DNA from: Mycobacterium sp. URHB0044
GTDB taxonomy: Bacteria; Actinomycetota; Actinomycetes; Mycobacteriales; Mycobacteriaceae
Reading direction: 5' to 3'
Length of the DNA stretch: 64,000 bases
Assembly: GCF_000620625.1 (NCBI RefSeq)
Contig: NZ_JIAW01000007.1
Coordinates: 186,001 to 250,000, forward strand
Both the position numbers and the translations under genes were made by a program. Below are positions 1 through 10,467 of this stretch, in pieces. The notes beneath the pieces were generated by a model. It was not told the DNA's origin. It saw only the letters and a program-made list of their open reading frames with translations, and did no database searches. Numbering within the stretch: the first letter of the stretch is position 1; every line of letters begins with the position of its first letter.

Positions 1-235
1 GCGCGCCTGGGGGCGCCGGGTGCCGGGCGATCACGGCAGGCGCCCCGCCCTCGCTGACGATGCGCACGTCACCGAAGCCTGCCTCGGACAACAGCTTCGA
101 CACCGCGGCGGCGCTGCGCCGGACCTCGTCGTGGCGGGCCGGGTCGGCCCACACCGATTCGATGCGGACGAGATCTTCGAGATCGGCGCGTACCGAGGGC
201 AGCACCGCTTGGACACGGGCGACGAGATCACTCAC
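1..235 (-). CDS. M20-family peptidase/deacylase, N-terminal part (cut by window edge)
   Basis: Reverse-strand reading frame starting at a GTG (235) and running off the left edge, so only about 78 residues are visible. The visible start (VSDLVARVQAVLP, then a stretch reading DLVRIESVWADPAR and SKLLSEAGFGDVRIV) looks like the N-terminal helix and first strand of M20 metallopeptidases. The metal ligands lie outside the window. It sits 47 nt downstream of acpS on the same strand, the position held by Rv2522c (M20 peptidase-like) beside acpS/fas in M. tuberculosis, and this synteny is the main reason for the call. The ribosome binding site in front of the GTG is weak. Confidence 0.7.
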   Translation of the reverse strand, partial: MSDLVARVQAVLPSVRADLEDLVRIESVWADPARHDEVRRSAAAVSKLLSEAGFGDVRIVSEGGAPAVIARHPAPPGA

Positions 236-282
236 CCGGCCGAGGGTAGTGGCTCCCGTGGTCCGAGGGGGTTGGCCCAGCG

Positions 283-672
283 TCAGGACTCCAGCACGGC
301 CACCGCGGCGGCGGTGTCGCCGTCGTGGGTCAGCGACAGGTGGATCGTGATGTCCTTCAGGTGCTCGCCGATGGCACCGGAAAGACGCACCCGGGGGCGT
401 CCCCACATGTCCGTGACGATCTCGATGTCACGGTGGATGCCCTCGGGCAGCATCGGGCGCTTCGAGAACCTCGAACCCGACCACGCCTTGATCACGGCCT
501 CCTTGGCCGCCCACCGCGCCGCGAGGTGCCGCGCCGCCGACGAACTCTTGTCGGCGGCGTCGCGGCGCTCACCCGGCGTGAACGTCTCGGCGAACACCGT
601 TCCCGGTTGGTCCACCTGCTCGGCGAAGTCCGGAATGGAGACCAGGTCGATGCCGACCCCGACGATGCTCAT
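283..672 (-). CDS. acpS: Holo-[acyl-carrier-protein] synthase AcpS
   Basis: A 129-residue protein, the usual AcpS size. It transfers 4'-phosphopantetheine from CoA to the ACP serine, and in mycobacteria this activates the ACP domain of FAS-I. The N-terminal GVGIDLVSI carries the metal-binding Asp, and WAAKEAVIKAW carries the conserved WxxKEA(V/I)xK signature with its Glu. The C-terminal HLSLTHDGDTAAAVAV matches the last strands of the fold. The ATG start lies 45 nt after the fas stop on the same strand, so the two are probably co-transcribed, as in M. tuberculosis (Rv2524c–Rv2523c). FAS-I of this bacterial type has no built-in PPT domain, which explains the linkage. Confidence 0.96.
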   Translation of the reverse strand: MSIVGVGIDLVSIPDFAEQVDQPGTVFAETFTPGERRDAADKSSSAARHLAARWAAKEAVIKAWSGSRFSKRPMLPEGIHRDIEIVTDMWGRPRVRLSGAIGEHLKDITIHLSLTHDGDTAAAVAVLES

Positions 673-717
673 GCGACGAACGTTAGCCCAGACCCACTTC
701 GCCCTTGGCGCAGGCGC

Positions 718-3700
718 TCATCGTGAGTACCAGCCGTCCTCGCCCAGCCGCGACGACGGGTCGAGCAGCATCTCGGCCTCCTGCCGCTTCTCGGGCGAGT
801 CGTGGCCGAAGCGCCGGTCAGCCGGACGCTCGTACAACGCGGGCCCACCCGCGATGGCCGACGCCAGCCTGCGCTGACCGGCGAGCACGCGCTCACCGGC
901 GCGACGCTGGTAGTCCTCGCGCTGCTGCGGATCGAGTGCTGCCAGGAACGCCTGCGGGTGCACCAGAGCCACCAGACCCGACACGTGACCGAAGCCGAGG
1001 CTTGTGACGAGTCCTGCCTTGAGCGGGAACTTCTCGCCCAGGTGCAGGGTTTCCCGCACCCAGACGAAGTGCGCCGCGTTGGACAGCTCGTCGTCCACGC
1101 AGTCCAGGCTGCGGTTCGGCGGGATGACGCCGTCGCGCAGTATCTGGCACAGCCCCATCATCTGGAATGCCGCCGCGCCGCCCTTGCTGTGGCCCGTCAG
1201 GCTCTTCTGGCTGACGATGAACAGCGGGTTGCCCGTCGACCGGCCCATCGAGGCCGCGAGCCGCTCGTGTAGCTCCGTCTCGTTGGGATCGTTGGCCAGC
1301 GTCGACGTGTCGTGCTTGGAGATCACCGCGATGTCGTCCGCACCGACGCCGAGCTTGGCCAGCGACTTGGCCAGCTGCGACTGCCGACCGCCACGCCCTG
1401 CACCCAGGGCACCGAGGCCGGGAGCCGGAATCGACGTGTGTACGCCGTCGCCGAACGACGACGCGTACCCGACGACCGCCAGCACGGGCAGACCCATCTC
1501 CAGCGCCAGGTCACCGCGGGCCAGCAGGATCGTGCCGCCGCCCTGCGACTCGACGAAGCCGAGCCTGCGCCGGTCGTTGGCGCGGGAGAACTTCGAGTCG
1601 CTGATGCCCTTGGCCCGCATCGACTCGGTGTCGGCGGTCGCCGCCATGTCGCCGAAGCCCGTGATGGCCTCCAACGTCAGGTCGTCGTAACCACCGGCGA
1701 CCACGAACTCCGCCTTGCCGAGCTTGATCTTGTCGACGCCCTCCTCGACCGAAACCGCCGCGGTGGCGCATGCCGCCACCGGGTGGATCATCGAGCCGTA
1801 GCTGCCGATGTAGGACTGCACGACGTGGCCCGCGAAGACGTTGGGAAGCACCTCTTGCAGGATGTCGTTCGGCTTGTTCTTGCCCAACAGATTCCCGTGG
1901 TACATCGTCTGCATCGACGTCATGCCACCCATGCCGGTGCCCTGCGTGCTGGCGACCAGGCTGGGGTGCACCCAGCGCATCAGCTCCGTCGGGGTGAAGC
2001 CCGAGGTGAGGAACGCGTCGACGGTGGTGACGAGGTTCCACAGCGCCAACCGGTCGATCGAGTTCGTCATGTCCGGCGTGACGCCGTAGACCGTCGGGTC
2101 GAATCCGGTGGGGATCTGCGCGCCCACGGTGCGGGAGAGCTTCACCTTGCGCGGTACTCGAATCTCGGTGCCCGCCTTGCGAGTGACCTGCCAGTCGGAC
2201 CCGTCCGGCACCGGTGAGATGACGGTGTGCTCCGGGTCGAACTCGACGAAGGCGCGGGCGTCGGCCTCGGACGACACGACGAAGCTGAAGTCCTTGTCGA
2301 GGAACACCGAAACCAGCAGCGGCGCAGCGTGATCCGGATCGATGGCACCGTCGTCCACGAACTCACGGATGCCGACGCGTTCGACGACGATGTCGTGGTA
2401 GCGCTCCACCAGCTCACCCTCGTCGACCAGGTCGCCGGACTGCGTGTCGTACCAACCCGGCTTCGGATCGTCTTCCCACTTGACCAGCCCGGTCGTCCAC
2501 GCCAACTCGAGCACGCCTGCGGCCGACAGCTCGCCCGAGACCTCCATCTCGAAGCGGGTCCGCGACGAACCGTAGGGCCCGAGCTCGGCACCGCCGACGA
2601 TCACGACCATGTCGGCGGGGTCGACGTCGAGGTCGTTCCACGCGGGCGGCGGAGCCGCGGCGTAGCCGCGCGGAGGCGACGGCAGCGCCGGGATGGTCGC
2701 GAGGTCCACGTCGTCGTCCTCGGCGGCTTCGCCGGCCATCTCCTCGCGTGCCTTGGCGGCCAGCTCGGACATGTCGATGTCGATCTCGCCGAGACCACCG
2801 GTCAGGTCCACCTGCAACGGGGCACGTGCGGCGGCGACCTTGGACTCGATGTCGCACAGGTCGAGCAACATCGACGCCATCTGCTCGGTCGAGTAGGTGG
2901 TCACGCCCGCCTCTTCGACGGCGCCGACGATGGCGTCGTTGTGACCCATCAGGCCGGTGCCCTTGGTCCAGCCGATCAGCGCATGGGCCAACGAAACCCG
3001 TTGCGCCCACGACGTTTCGGCCTTCCAGCGCGAGACGACTGCGTCGAGCGCGGCCTTGGCCTCACCGTAGGCGCCGTCGCCGCCGAACATCCCGCGGTTC
3101 GGGGAGCCGGGCAGCACGACGTGCAACCGCGACGCGATGTCGCGCTCGGAGCCGATGTGCGACAGGCCGCCGATGAGCCGCTGCACGGCCCAGAGCAACA
3201 CCTTCATCTCCATCTCGGAGCGTGAACCGGCATCGGACAGATCACCCGCGACGCGTGGCGCCGCGAACGGGAACAGCAGCGTCGGCGTCAGAGCGTCCTT
3301 GATGTGGACCGACTGCGGCCCAAGGCTTTCGGTCTGCTCATTGCCCACCCACGCGACCAGCGCGTCGATGTCGCTGTAGGACGCCATGTTGGCGGGCACT
3401 ACCCACAGCTGTGCGCCGAACCGGGCGTTGTCGCGGTAGAGCGTCCGGTAGAACGCCAACCGGTCGTCGTCCAGCTTGGACGTGGTCGCGATGACCGTCG
3501 CTCCGCCATCGAGCAGCTGCGCGGCGACCGACGCGGCGATCGAGCCCTTGGAGGCACCGGTCACCACCGCGATCTCGTCGGCGTAGCGGCCCCGTGCGGG
3601 GTTCTCCGCCCCGGCGGCGGCGCGGCCGTACAGCACGGCGTGCACGTTGCGACCCGATGCCAGCGCCTTGCCCTGCCACCAATTCGCTTGCGTGGCAACG

Positions 3701-6700
3701 ATGTGCCCGGCACCCTCGAAGCGCTCCGAGAGCCGCATCCAGTCGCCGTCGATCTCGTCCTCGTCCATCAGCCACAGCCTGGCGAGGTCTTCACGGGCGC
3801 TGGCCCACCGGTCGTCGAACAGCACCGCCTTGCGGGAGTCGAACGTCGGCGCCACCAGACGCGGCCAATCCGAACCCAGTTCGGCGGAGATGAGGTCGAT
3901 GAGCTCGGCGTCGTTGACCGACTCGGGCGCACTGACCGGGTTGTCCAGCCCCAGCTGGCCCAGGATCATCCTGGCGGTCGACGCCAACACGCCGTCGCGG
4001 CCGGTGACCTGCTCGGCGAACTCGGTCAGCGCGGCGGAGTCCACCACGCCACCAGCCGCGGCACCCGACGACGGCAATGCCACCGAGATGCCCTTGCGGG
4101 CCGCGACCGTGGAAACCGCGGCGTCGACGACCTTGTCCACCGTGGCAGCGTCGGCCAGCGCACCGTCGTGCAGCCCGCCGAGCGCGCCGCCGCGGACGCT
4201 GGAACCCTCGCGGGTACCCAACGCGACCTCGAGCGTGACGTGCTTGGCCCAGCCCTCGCCCAGCTCCCACGTCTTGGTGACGCGTTCGGCGATGGCAGCG
4301 GGACGCTTGCCCGAGGGCCCGAGCACAGTCCGCAGCTGATCGTTGATCGCATCGGAAAGCACTGGGCCGAAAGGCTTGTACGTGCGGGCCAGCTTGGTCA
4401 CCTGAGTCTTCAGCCCGGCCAGGTCGGCCTCGGCCGCCCCGTCGATCGCACCAAGGTTCAGTTCCGAACCCAGGTCGACCAGCAGCTGGTTGCGCCGCGA
4501 CGACGCACCGTCGGTGATCGACTCGATGGAGTCCAGCGACTCGATCTGGTCGATGCGCATCTTCGCCGAAAGGGCGATGAGCCCGAGCGTGGCGTCGGCG
4601 GCATCGAATCCGATGTCCGCCGGGCGCGGGCCGCCACTCGGTGCGGCCGCAGGCGCCGGTGCCGGCGCTGCCTCCGACGCGACCGGTGCGTCCGCCGAAG
4701 CGGGCGCGGCGTCCGAGGTGGAGTCGTCGTCCTCGGGTTCCGGATCGGTGTCGGTGGCGAACAACACGGCAGCGTCGCGCTCGGAGTTGAGCACCTCAGT
4801 CGTGTTGTGCGAGTACTCCGGCAGCTTCAAGGTATTCGTGGCCAGGCCGGCGACGGTGGGTGCCGACTTCACGCCGATCTCCACGAACCGCTCGATGCCG
4901 AGACCGCCTGCGGCCTCCTCGATGAAGAGCAGGTCCTGGGTCTCGATCCAGCGCACCGGGCTGGCGAACTGCCAGGCGAGCAACTCGATGACGACCTTGC
5001 GGCACAGCTCCGTTGGCTTCTCGTTCCGCCACGTGTCGTAGTCGGCGAGGATCTCGTCGAGCGGCTCGGCGGGCACCAGGTCGCGAATCTCCTGGATGAA
5101 GTCGCGGTCCAGGGTGAACGGCCGCGGCACCAGGTTCGGGATGTAGCGGCCGACGAGGAGGTCGGGATCCGCCCCACGCGGCATGACCCGCTCCAGCGAG
5201 CGACGGAAGTCGGCGACGCCGACCCGCAGCACGCTGGAGTGGAACGGCACGTCGATGCCGGGCACCAGGATGAACGAGCGCTTGCCACCACTGATCTCGC
5301 GGCGCCTGTCGACCTCTTCCTCCAACGCCTCGAGACCGCGCACCGTGCCGGCGATCGCATACTGCGAGCCGCGCAGGTTGTAGTTCACGATCTGCAGGAA
5401 TTCACCTGTGCGCTCGGCGATTTCGTCGATGAACGCGGGCACGTCGTCGTCCGGGAGGTCGATCTGCGACGGCCGGATGGCGGCCAGTCGGTAGTTCGAG
5501 CGCCCGTGCTCGTCGCGCGGGACGATGTCGTGCATCTTGCTGCCGCGGTGGAACACCACCTCCAGCAGCGCCTCCAGCTCGTAAACGCCGGAGACACAGG
5601 CCAATGCGGTGTACTCACCGACGGAGTGACCGCACGCGATCGCACCCTCGACGAAGGCACCCTGCTCGCGCATCTCGGCAACCTGGGCCGCGGCCACCGT
5701 CGCCATGGCGACCTGGGTGAACTGCGTCAGGTAGAGCACGCCTTCGGGATGGTGGTAGTGCACGCCGCTGGCGATCAACGTGGTCGGGTTGTCCCGAACC
5801 ACGTGCAGCACGGAGAAACCGAGCGTTTCGCGGGTGAACTTGTCTGCGGTGTCCCACACCTTGCGGGCGGCCTTCGACCGGGCGCGGACGTCCATGCCCA
5901 TGCCCTTGGACTGGATGCCCTGGCCGGGGAACGCGTAGACGGTCTTGGGCGCGGCGAGCTGCGCGGTCGCCGACATCACCAGGTCGCTGCCGACCTTCGC
6001 GGTGACCTCGATGATCTCGGCGCCACGGTCGATGCCGACGCGGTCGACGCGGAAGTCGATCTCGTCACCGGGCAACACCATGCCGAGGAACCGTGAGGTC
6101 CAGCCGACCAGTCGCGCGGGCGGGGTGGCCCTGCCGTCGGTGGCTGTGACGACGTGTTGCGCGGCAGCCGACAGCCACATGCCATGCACGATGGGCGATT
6201 TCAGCCCGGCGAGCAGAGCGGCGGCGCGGTCGGTGTGGATCGGATTGTGGTCACCGGACACCACGGCGAACGCGCTCATGTCGGTGGGCGCGGCGACGGT
6301 GACGTCGCGACGGCGCCGGCGCGGCGTGTCGGTGGCGTTATCGGTGATGGCCCCACCCGCGCGCGGCGGGTCGGTCAGCTCGACGGCGCCGGTGCGGCCG
6401 CGGATCGCGAACCGCTCCTCGAGCCGGGCCAGCTCGGTGCCCGCGGCGTCGCGGATGGTCACCGACACCGGGACGACGCGGCCGACCTCGGTGTCGACGG
6501 CGGGCGAAGCCGTTGCGGTGACGGTCAATTCGGCCGTCGCCTTCGGCATCGGCGCGAGCAGGTGCGCGGCGTGGTCGAGGTGGACCAGGCTCAGCAGACC
6601 CTCCACGACCGGGAAGCCCGAGGCGGTGACGGCCGAACCGATGACCGAGAACACGGCGGGCCAGCAGCGCCCGACCAAGGCGTCGGGCACCAGGGTCAGG

Positions 6701-9700
6701 CCGGGGGCCAGCGGCGCACCGAACGTCGCGGTGACACCGGTGTGGTCGGCGACCTCCTCCGGATCCCAGGACACGGTGACCGTGGTGGTGTCGTCGGCGA
6801 CGGGCGGAAGGGCCTCGGGGCCGTCCACGCCGGCGGCGATGGCCAGCACGGCGCGCATGGCGGCCGACGCGTCCTCGGTCGTGACGACGGGCATGCCACC
6901 ATCGACCGTGGCCGCGGGCAGCGTGAAGCGGATCGTGATCCAGATGTCGGACAGCGGAACGCTCAGCGTGACCTGCTCACCGCTGAGCTCGAGGCGCGCA
7001 CCCGTGGACGGGTGTGTCGCCGAACGATTTTCGTTGACCTGCCACTCCCCTGGCGCACCAATCCGGTGCACTGGGTTGATCGCTGTGCGGCCGGCCCACA
7101 GCACGTCGGGCGAGTCGAGCACGACGGCGAGTGGTCCGGTGACGTCGGCGCGGGCCTGACGGCGCGACACCACGGCGACCGGCTCGGCGCCGGATGCGAT
7201 GACCTCGTCGATGGATGCCTGCTCGAAGCGGTCGAGCAGCTCACCGACCGGCTCGTCGACGCGGGTGATGCCCACGACCGCCTCGGTGCCGGGAATGATG
7301 CACACTTCGTCGGCGGAGTAGCGCGCGTCGTGCGCCTGCCACAGCGAGTCGCTGCGCCACCAGCGCCGCACGTCCTTGTCGATGACCGGCACGAAGTTGA
7401 CCGGCTTGCCAAGCGTCTTGCACAGGGTGATGAAGAACGGCACGTCGGCGGGGTGCAGCTTGACCGCTTCGGCGTCGGGGTAACGGGCCAGCAGTGCGGC
7501 GATGGCGCGCGGCGGATCCTCAAGCAGCGCTTCACCTTCGGCGTCCACGCCGTACAGGGTGTCGATGGGGCCCGAGTCGGCGGGATGCAGCCGCGCCTCG
7601 GCGCGCTTGAGCATCTCCTCGAACCGGTCGCGCCAGCTGACGTCCAGCCACGGCGAATCGCGTCGCTTGGTGTCGGCAGTGCTGTCGCCGTCGCCGATCG
7701 CCAGCTCCACGTAGCGCTGCAGCCACTGCAGGTAGGTCATGTCGTCGACGTCGCCGAAGTACGGCTTGGCGGTGGCGGCCATCGCGGCGATGATCTCGTC
7801 GCGCCGCTCGGCGACCGCGTCGGCGTCACCGGCGACGTCGTCGAGCAGTCGACCGCACCTGGATGCGGCGTTGTCGATCTCGTGGATGTCGGCACCGAGC
7901 TGGCTGCGCCCGGATGCCATGCCGCCCTGCGCCTTTCCGGCGGCGACCCAGGAGTCGGTGCCGGTGGTCTCCACCAGCAGCTGCTTCACCTGGGGCGAGG
8001 TGGTCGACTCCAGCGTGGCCATGGCCGCGGTGCCGACGAGGATGCCGTCGACCGGCATCTTCGGGAAGCCGTAGCGCTCCGCCCATGCGCCGGAGAGGTA
8101 TTCGGCGGCACGCTCTGGCGTGCCGATGCCGCCGCCGACGCACACGGTGATGTTGGACAGCTTGCGCAGTTCGCCGTACGTCGACACCAGCAGGTCGTCG
8201 AGGTCTTCCCAGGAGTGGTGTCCACCGGCCCGGCCACCCTCGATGTGGACGATGACGTCGCGGTCGGGCACCTCGGCGGCGATCTTGATGACGGACTTGA
8301 TCTGCTCGACGGTGCCCGGCTTGAACACGACGTGCTTGATCCCGATCGAGTTCAGTTCCTCGATGATGTCGACGGCCTCGTCGAGCTCGGGGATGCCGGC
8401 GCTGACCACGACGCCGTCGATCGGTGCGCCCGACTGACGGGCCTTCTGCACCAGGCGCTTTCCGCCGACCTGCAGCTTCCACAGGTACGGATCGAGGAAC
8501 AGCGTGTTGAACTGCACCGCGCGGCCCGGCTCCAGGAGCTGCGTGAGCTCCTCGATGCGCGCGTCGAAGATGGGCTCGGTGACCTGGCCACCACCGGCCA
8601 GTTCGGCCCAGTGGCCGGCGTTGGCCGCCGCGGCGACGATCTTGGCGTCGACGGTGGTGGGCGTCATGCCCGCGAGCAGGATCGGCGAGCGTCCGGTGAG
8701 GCGGGTGAACTTGGTCGAGAGCTTGACCGAGCCGTCGGGCAGCGTGACCACCGACGGGGCATAGCTCGACCAGGCGGGCGCGACCTCGGGTGCGGCACCG
8801 ACCGTGAACAGGTTGCGCTGCCCGGCGCGGGTGGCCGCGGCGACGATGCCGACGCCGAGGCCGCGGATGATGGGTGCGGTCAACCGCGTGACGGTGTCAC
8901 TGGGACCGAGATCGACGATCCAGCGGGCACCGGCCTCGTGCAACCGGTCGACCTCTGCGACCCAGTCGATGGGCCGCACGAAGATCGAGTCCGTCATCTC
9001 GTGCGCCATGGCCGCATCGATACCGGTCTTGGCGGCCCAGCGGTCGACGAGGTCGACGCCGTCGGCCAGTCGCGGGGTGTGGAAGCCGACCTCGACCTGG
9101 ACGCTGTGGAAGACGGGTGCGAACACCGCACCGCCGCGCAGCTTGTTCTTGCGCTCGGCTTCTTCCTTCTCGGTGATCTTGCTGCAGTACAGCTCGAACC
9201 GGGACAGCTGTTCCGGGGTGCCGGTGATGACGACCGACCGTCGTCCGTTGCGGATGGACAACACGGGCGGGAGCACCGTGCGCACGTCGGTGGAGAAGTC
9301 CTCGAGCAGTTCGACGATGCGGTCGGGATCCGCGTTGGTGACCGACACCATCGGCGTCTTGTCACCGCGTCCGACCATGCCGCGCCGGCGCGATACCAGC
9401 GACCCGGCCGCACCGATCAGCTGGAGCAGGGCCAGCAGCTCGGCGTCGCGAGCACCGTTTGCCCGAAGCGACTCGCAGGCCATGATGCCCTGCGAGTGAC
9501 CCGCCATGGCCACCGGCGGAGTGCCCTGCAGATCGAGACCCTGGCGCTTCACCGCGCGGATCGCGGCCATCTGGGCCAGCAGGATGCCGGGGCCGGAGAT
9601 CGCGGCCGTGGTCAGCTGCTTGGACGTCGGCAGCGGCTCGTCGGCGGCCAGCGCGCGCACCCACTGCATCGGTTGGAAGCCGATCGGGCGGACGACCACC

Positions 9701-9957
9701 AGCTCGCGGGCGACGGGCTCCAGCAGCAGCTCGGCCTCGCCGACGACCTCGCTCAGCTCCGACTCGATCCCGGCGGCGCTGATCAGTTCCTCGAGGTTCT
9801 CGAGCCAGTTGCCGCCCTGCCCGCCGAACGCGACGGCATAGGGTTCACCAGCGTTGAGGAGGTCGACCAGCGCGTTCGCGCTGGTCAGTGCCGAGGACGT
9901 GTCGCTCGAATCGCCATTGCGGCCGGTGGTCACTCTGTCGTGTTCGTTGATCGTCAC
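718..9957 (-). CDS. fas: Type I fatty acid synthase (FAS-I), multidomain
   Basis: Giant cytosolic enzyme of 3079 residues (M. tuberculosis Fas is 3069) making C16–C26 acyl-CoAs for membrane lipids and as mycolate primers. Visible domains, approximate residues: acetyltransferase with GHSQG (~152); enoyl reductase with LLAGMTPTTVDAK (~430); hot-dog dehydratase with GDHNPIHTD (~1237); malonyl/palmitoyl transferase with GHSVGEYTALA (~1445); ACP around LDSIESITDG (~1807); ketoreductase VVTGASKGSIA (~2134); ketosynthase with Cys in VAACATAAVS (~2729) and His in KHDTSTLANDPNE and GHSKGG. An Ala/Pro-rich linker precedes the ACP. The open frame extends 93 codons upstream, but I chose the GTG at 9957 because GAGGAG lies 8–9 nt before it and VTINEHDRV matches the known Fas N-terminus. 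Confidence 0.98.
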   Translation of the reverse strand: MTINEHDRVTTGRNGDSSDTSSALTSANALVDLLNAGEPYAVAFGGQGGNWLENLEELISAAGIESELSEVVGEAELLLEPVARELVVVRPIGFQPMQWVRALAADEPLPTSKQLTTAAISGPGILLAQMAAIRAVKRQGLDLQGTPPVAMAGHSQGIMACESLRANGARDAELLALLQLIGAAGSLVSRRRGMVGRGDKTPMVSVTNADPDRIVELLEDFSTDVRTVLPPVLSIRNGRRSVVITGTPEQLSRFELYCSKITEKEEAERKNKLRGGAVFAPVFHSVQVEVGFHTPRLADGVDLVDRWAAKTGIDAAMAHEMTDSIFVRPIDWVAEVDRLHEAGARWIVDLGPSDTVTRLTAPIIRGLGVGIVAAATRAGQRNLFTVGAAPEVAPAWSSYAPSVVTLPDGSVKLSTKFTRLTGRSPILLAGMTPTTVDAKIVAAAANAGHWAELAGGGQVTEPIFDARIEELTQLLEPGRAVQFNTLFLDPYLWKLQVGGKRLVQKARQSGAPIDGVVVSAGIPELDEAVDIIEELNSIGIKHVVFKPGTVEQIKSVIKIAAEVPDRDVIVHIEGGRAGGHHSWEDLDDLLVSTYGELRKLSNITVCVGGGIGTPERAAEYLSGAWAERYGFPKMPVDGILVGTAAMATLESTTSPQVKQLLVETTGTDSWVAAGKAQGGMASGRSQLGADIHEIDNAASRCGRLLDDVAGDADAVAERRDEIIAAMAATAKPYFGDVDDMTYLQWLQRYVELAIGDGDSTADTKRRDSPWLDVSWRDRFEEMLKRAEARLHPADSGPIDTLYGVDAEGEALLEDPPRAIAALLARYPDAEAVKLHPADVPFFITLCKTLGKPVNFVPVIDKDVRRWWRSDSLWQAHDARYSADEVCIIPGTEAVVGITRVDEPVGELLDRFEQASIDEVIASGAEPVAVVSRRQARADVTGPLAVVLDSPDVLWAGRTAINPVHRIGAPGEWQVNENRSATHPSTGARLELSGEQVTLSVPLSDIWITIRFTLPAATVDGGMPVVTTEDASAAMRAVLAIAAGVDGPEALPPVADDTTTVTVSWDPEEVADHTGVTATFGAPLAPGLTLVPDALVGRCWPAVFSVIGSAVTASGFPVVEGLLSLVHLDHAAHLLAPMPKATAELTVTATASPAVDTEVGRVVPVSVTIRDAAGTELARLEERFAIRGRTGAVELTDPPRAGGAITDNATDTPRRRRRDVTVAAPTDMSAFAVVSGDHNPIHTDRAAALLAGLKSPIVHGMWLSAAAQHVVTATDGRATPPARLVGWTSRFLGMVLPGDEIDFRVDRVGIDRGAEIIEVTAKVGSDLVMSATAQLAAPKTVYAFPGQGIQSKGMGMDVRARSKAARKVWDTADKFTRETLGFSVLHVVRDNPTTLIASGVHYHHPEGVLYLTQFTQVAMATVAAAQVAEMREQGAFVEGAIACGHSVGEYTALACVSGVYELEALLEVVFHRGSKMHDIVPRDEHGRSNYRLAAIRPSQIDLPDDDVPAFIDEIAERTGEFLQIVNYNLRGSQYAIAGTVRGLEALEEEVDRRREISGGKRSFILVPGIDVPFHSSVLRVGVADFRRSLERVMPRGADPDLLVGRYIPNLVPRPFTLDRDFIQEIRDLVPAEPLDEILADYDTWRNEKPTELCRKVVIELLAWQFASPVRWIETQDLLFIEEAAGGLGIERFVEIGVKSAPTVAGLATNTLKLPEYSHNTTEVLNSERDAAVLFATDTDPEPEDDDSTSDAAPASADAPVASEAAPAPAPAAAPSGGPRPADIGFDAADATLGLIALSAKMRIDQIESLDSIESITDGASSRRNQLLVDLGSELNLGAIDGAAEADLAGLKTQVTKLARTYKPFGPVLSDAINDQLRTVLGPSGKRPAAIAERVTKTWELGEGWAKHVTLEVALGTREGSSVRGGALGGLHDGALADAATVDKVVDAAVSTVAARKGISVALPSSGAAAGGVVDSAALTEFAEQVTGRDGVLASTARMILGQLGLDNPVSAPESVNDAELIDLISAELGSDWPRLVAPTFDSRKAVLFDDRWASAREDLARLWLMDEDEIDGDWMRLSERFEGAGHIVATQANWWQGKALASGRNVHAVLYGRAAAGAENPARGRYADEIAVVTGASKGSIAASVAAQLLDGGATVIATTSKLDDDRLAFYRTLYRDNARFGAQLWVVPANMASYSDIDALVAWVGNEQTESLGPQSVHIKDALTPTLLFPFAAPRVAGDLSDAGSRSEMEMKVLLWAVQRLIGGLSHIGSERDIASRLHVVLPGSPNRGMFGGDGAYGEAKAALDAVVSRWKAETSWAQRVSLAHALIGWTKGTGLMGHNDAIVGAVEEAGVTTYSTEQMASMLLDLCDIESKVAAARAPLQVDLTGGLGEIDIDMSELAAKAREEMAGEAAEDDDVDLATIPALPSPPRGYAAAPPPAWNDLDVDPADMVVIVGGAELGPYGSSRTRFEMEVSGELSAAGVLELAWTTGLVKWEDDPKPGWYDTQSGDLVDEGELVERYHDIVVERVGIREFVDDGAIDPDHAAPLLVSVFLDKDFSFVVSSEADARAFVEFDPEHTVISPVPDGSDWQVTRKAGTEIRVPRKVKLSRTVGAQIPTGFDPTVYGVTPDMTNSIDRLALWNLVTTVDAFLTSGFTPTELMRWVHPSLVASTQGTGMGGMTSMQTMYHGNLLGKNKPNDILQEVLPNVFAGHVVQSYIGSYGSMIHPVAACATAAVSVEEGVDKIKLGKAEFVVAGGYDDLTLEAITGFGDMAATADTESMRAKGISDSKFSRANDRRRLGFVESQGGGTILLARGDLALEMGLPVLAVVGYASSFGDGVHTSIPAPGLGALGAGRGGRQSQLAKSLAKLGVGADDIAVISKHDTSTLANDPNETELHERLAASMGRSTGNPLFIVSQKSLTGHSKGGAAAFQMMGLCQILRDGVIPPNRSLDCVDDELSNAAHFVWVRETLHLGEKFPLKAGLVTSLGFGHVSGLVALVHPQAFLAALDPQQREDYQRRAGERVLAGQRRLASAIAGGPALYERPADRRFGHDSPEKRQEAEMLLDPSSRLGEDGWYSR

Positions 9958-10224
9958 GTCTTGCCATCTCCTCGTTGCGCTGTGGCGCGTATCGCTCGTC
10001 TTTGGGCTGTCGTCTGGGGCGCGGCCCCGCTTCTGTGCGGGGTCGTGCGATTCGGCGTCGAATCTCGACTGGCTCCGGTCGACCTCCCGCCATCTCTGGC
10101 ATCGAGGGACGTGGCCGGACTCCCCGATCGGGCAGCCCGGGTATGGGCCAGCTGCAATAAGGGTGTCATAAGAGCCAGGGCAATTTTCTGCCCTCAAATG
10201 GTTACTGGCGAGTTCTACGCTCGA

Positions 10225-10244
10225 GTAACCACACATTGGGTTAC
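10225..10244. promoter_or_regulatory. Inverted repeat GTAACC-N8-GGTTAC, candidate FasR operator
   Basis: Perfect 6-bp arms separated by 8 bases, about 270 nt upstream of the fas start codon. Two more GGTTAC copies flank it (10200–10205 and 10298–10303). FasR is known to bind inverted repeats in the mycobacterial fas promoter. I recognise the geometry but cannot confirm the published site from memory. Confidence 0.45.
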
Positions 10245-10467
10245 GCAGCGTTGCAGCGGCCCGAGAGTCTTGCGGTACAAACGTCCTGCTGGAGCGTGGT
10301 TACGGTCGAGTAGCTACAACTGTGCTGATCAAGGCAGTATTGTTACCGAATCGTTATGTAGAAATTTTCGGCGACCAAATGCCTCGGGGCGGTCGCGAAA
10401 AAAGCGACACCGGCGGCCAATCTGTCTACCCAAGCGACCGACTAGCGCCAAATAGTTTGCTGGCAAG

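Noticed and set aside
9958..10236. N-terminal extension of the fas frame by 93 codons
   Set aside because: No ribosome site at the far start, poor similarity to Fas, and the extension would cover the promoter; GTG 9957 has GAGGAG and matches the known N-terminus.
3304..10455. Very long plus-strand open frames (930 and 1433 codons) opposite fas
   Set aside because: They are third-position shadows of a GC-rich gene: the translations are Arg/Gly/Asp/His-rich with no domains, and the minus strand encodes recognisable FAS-I throughout.
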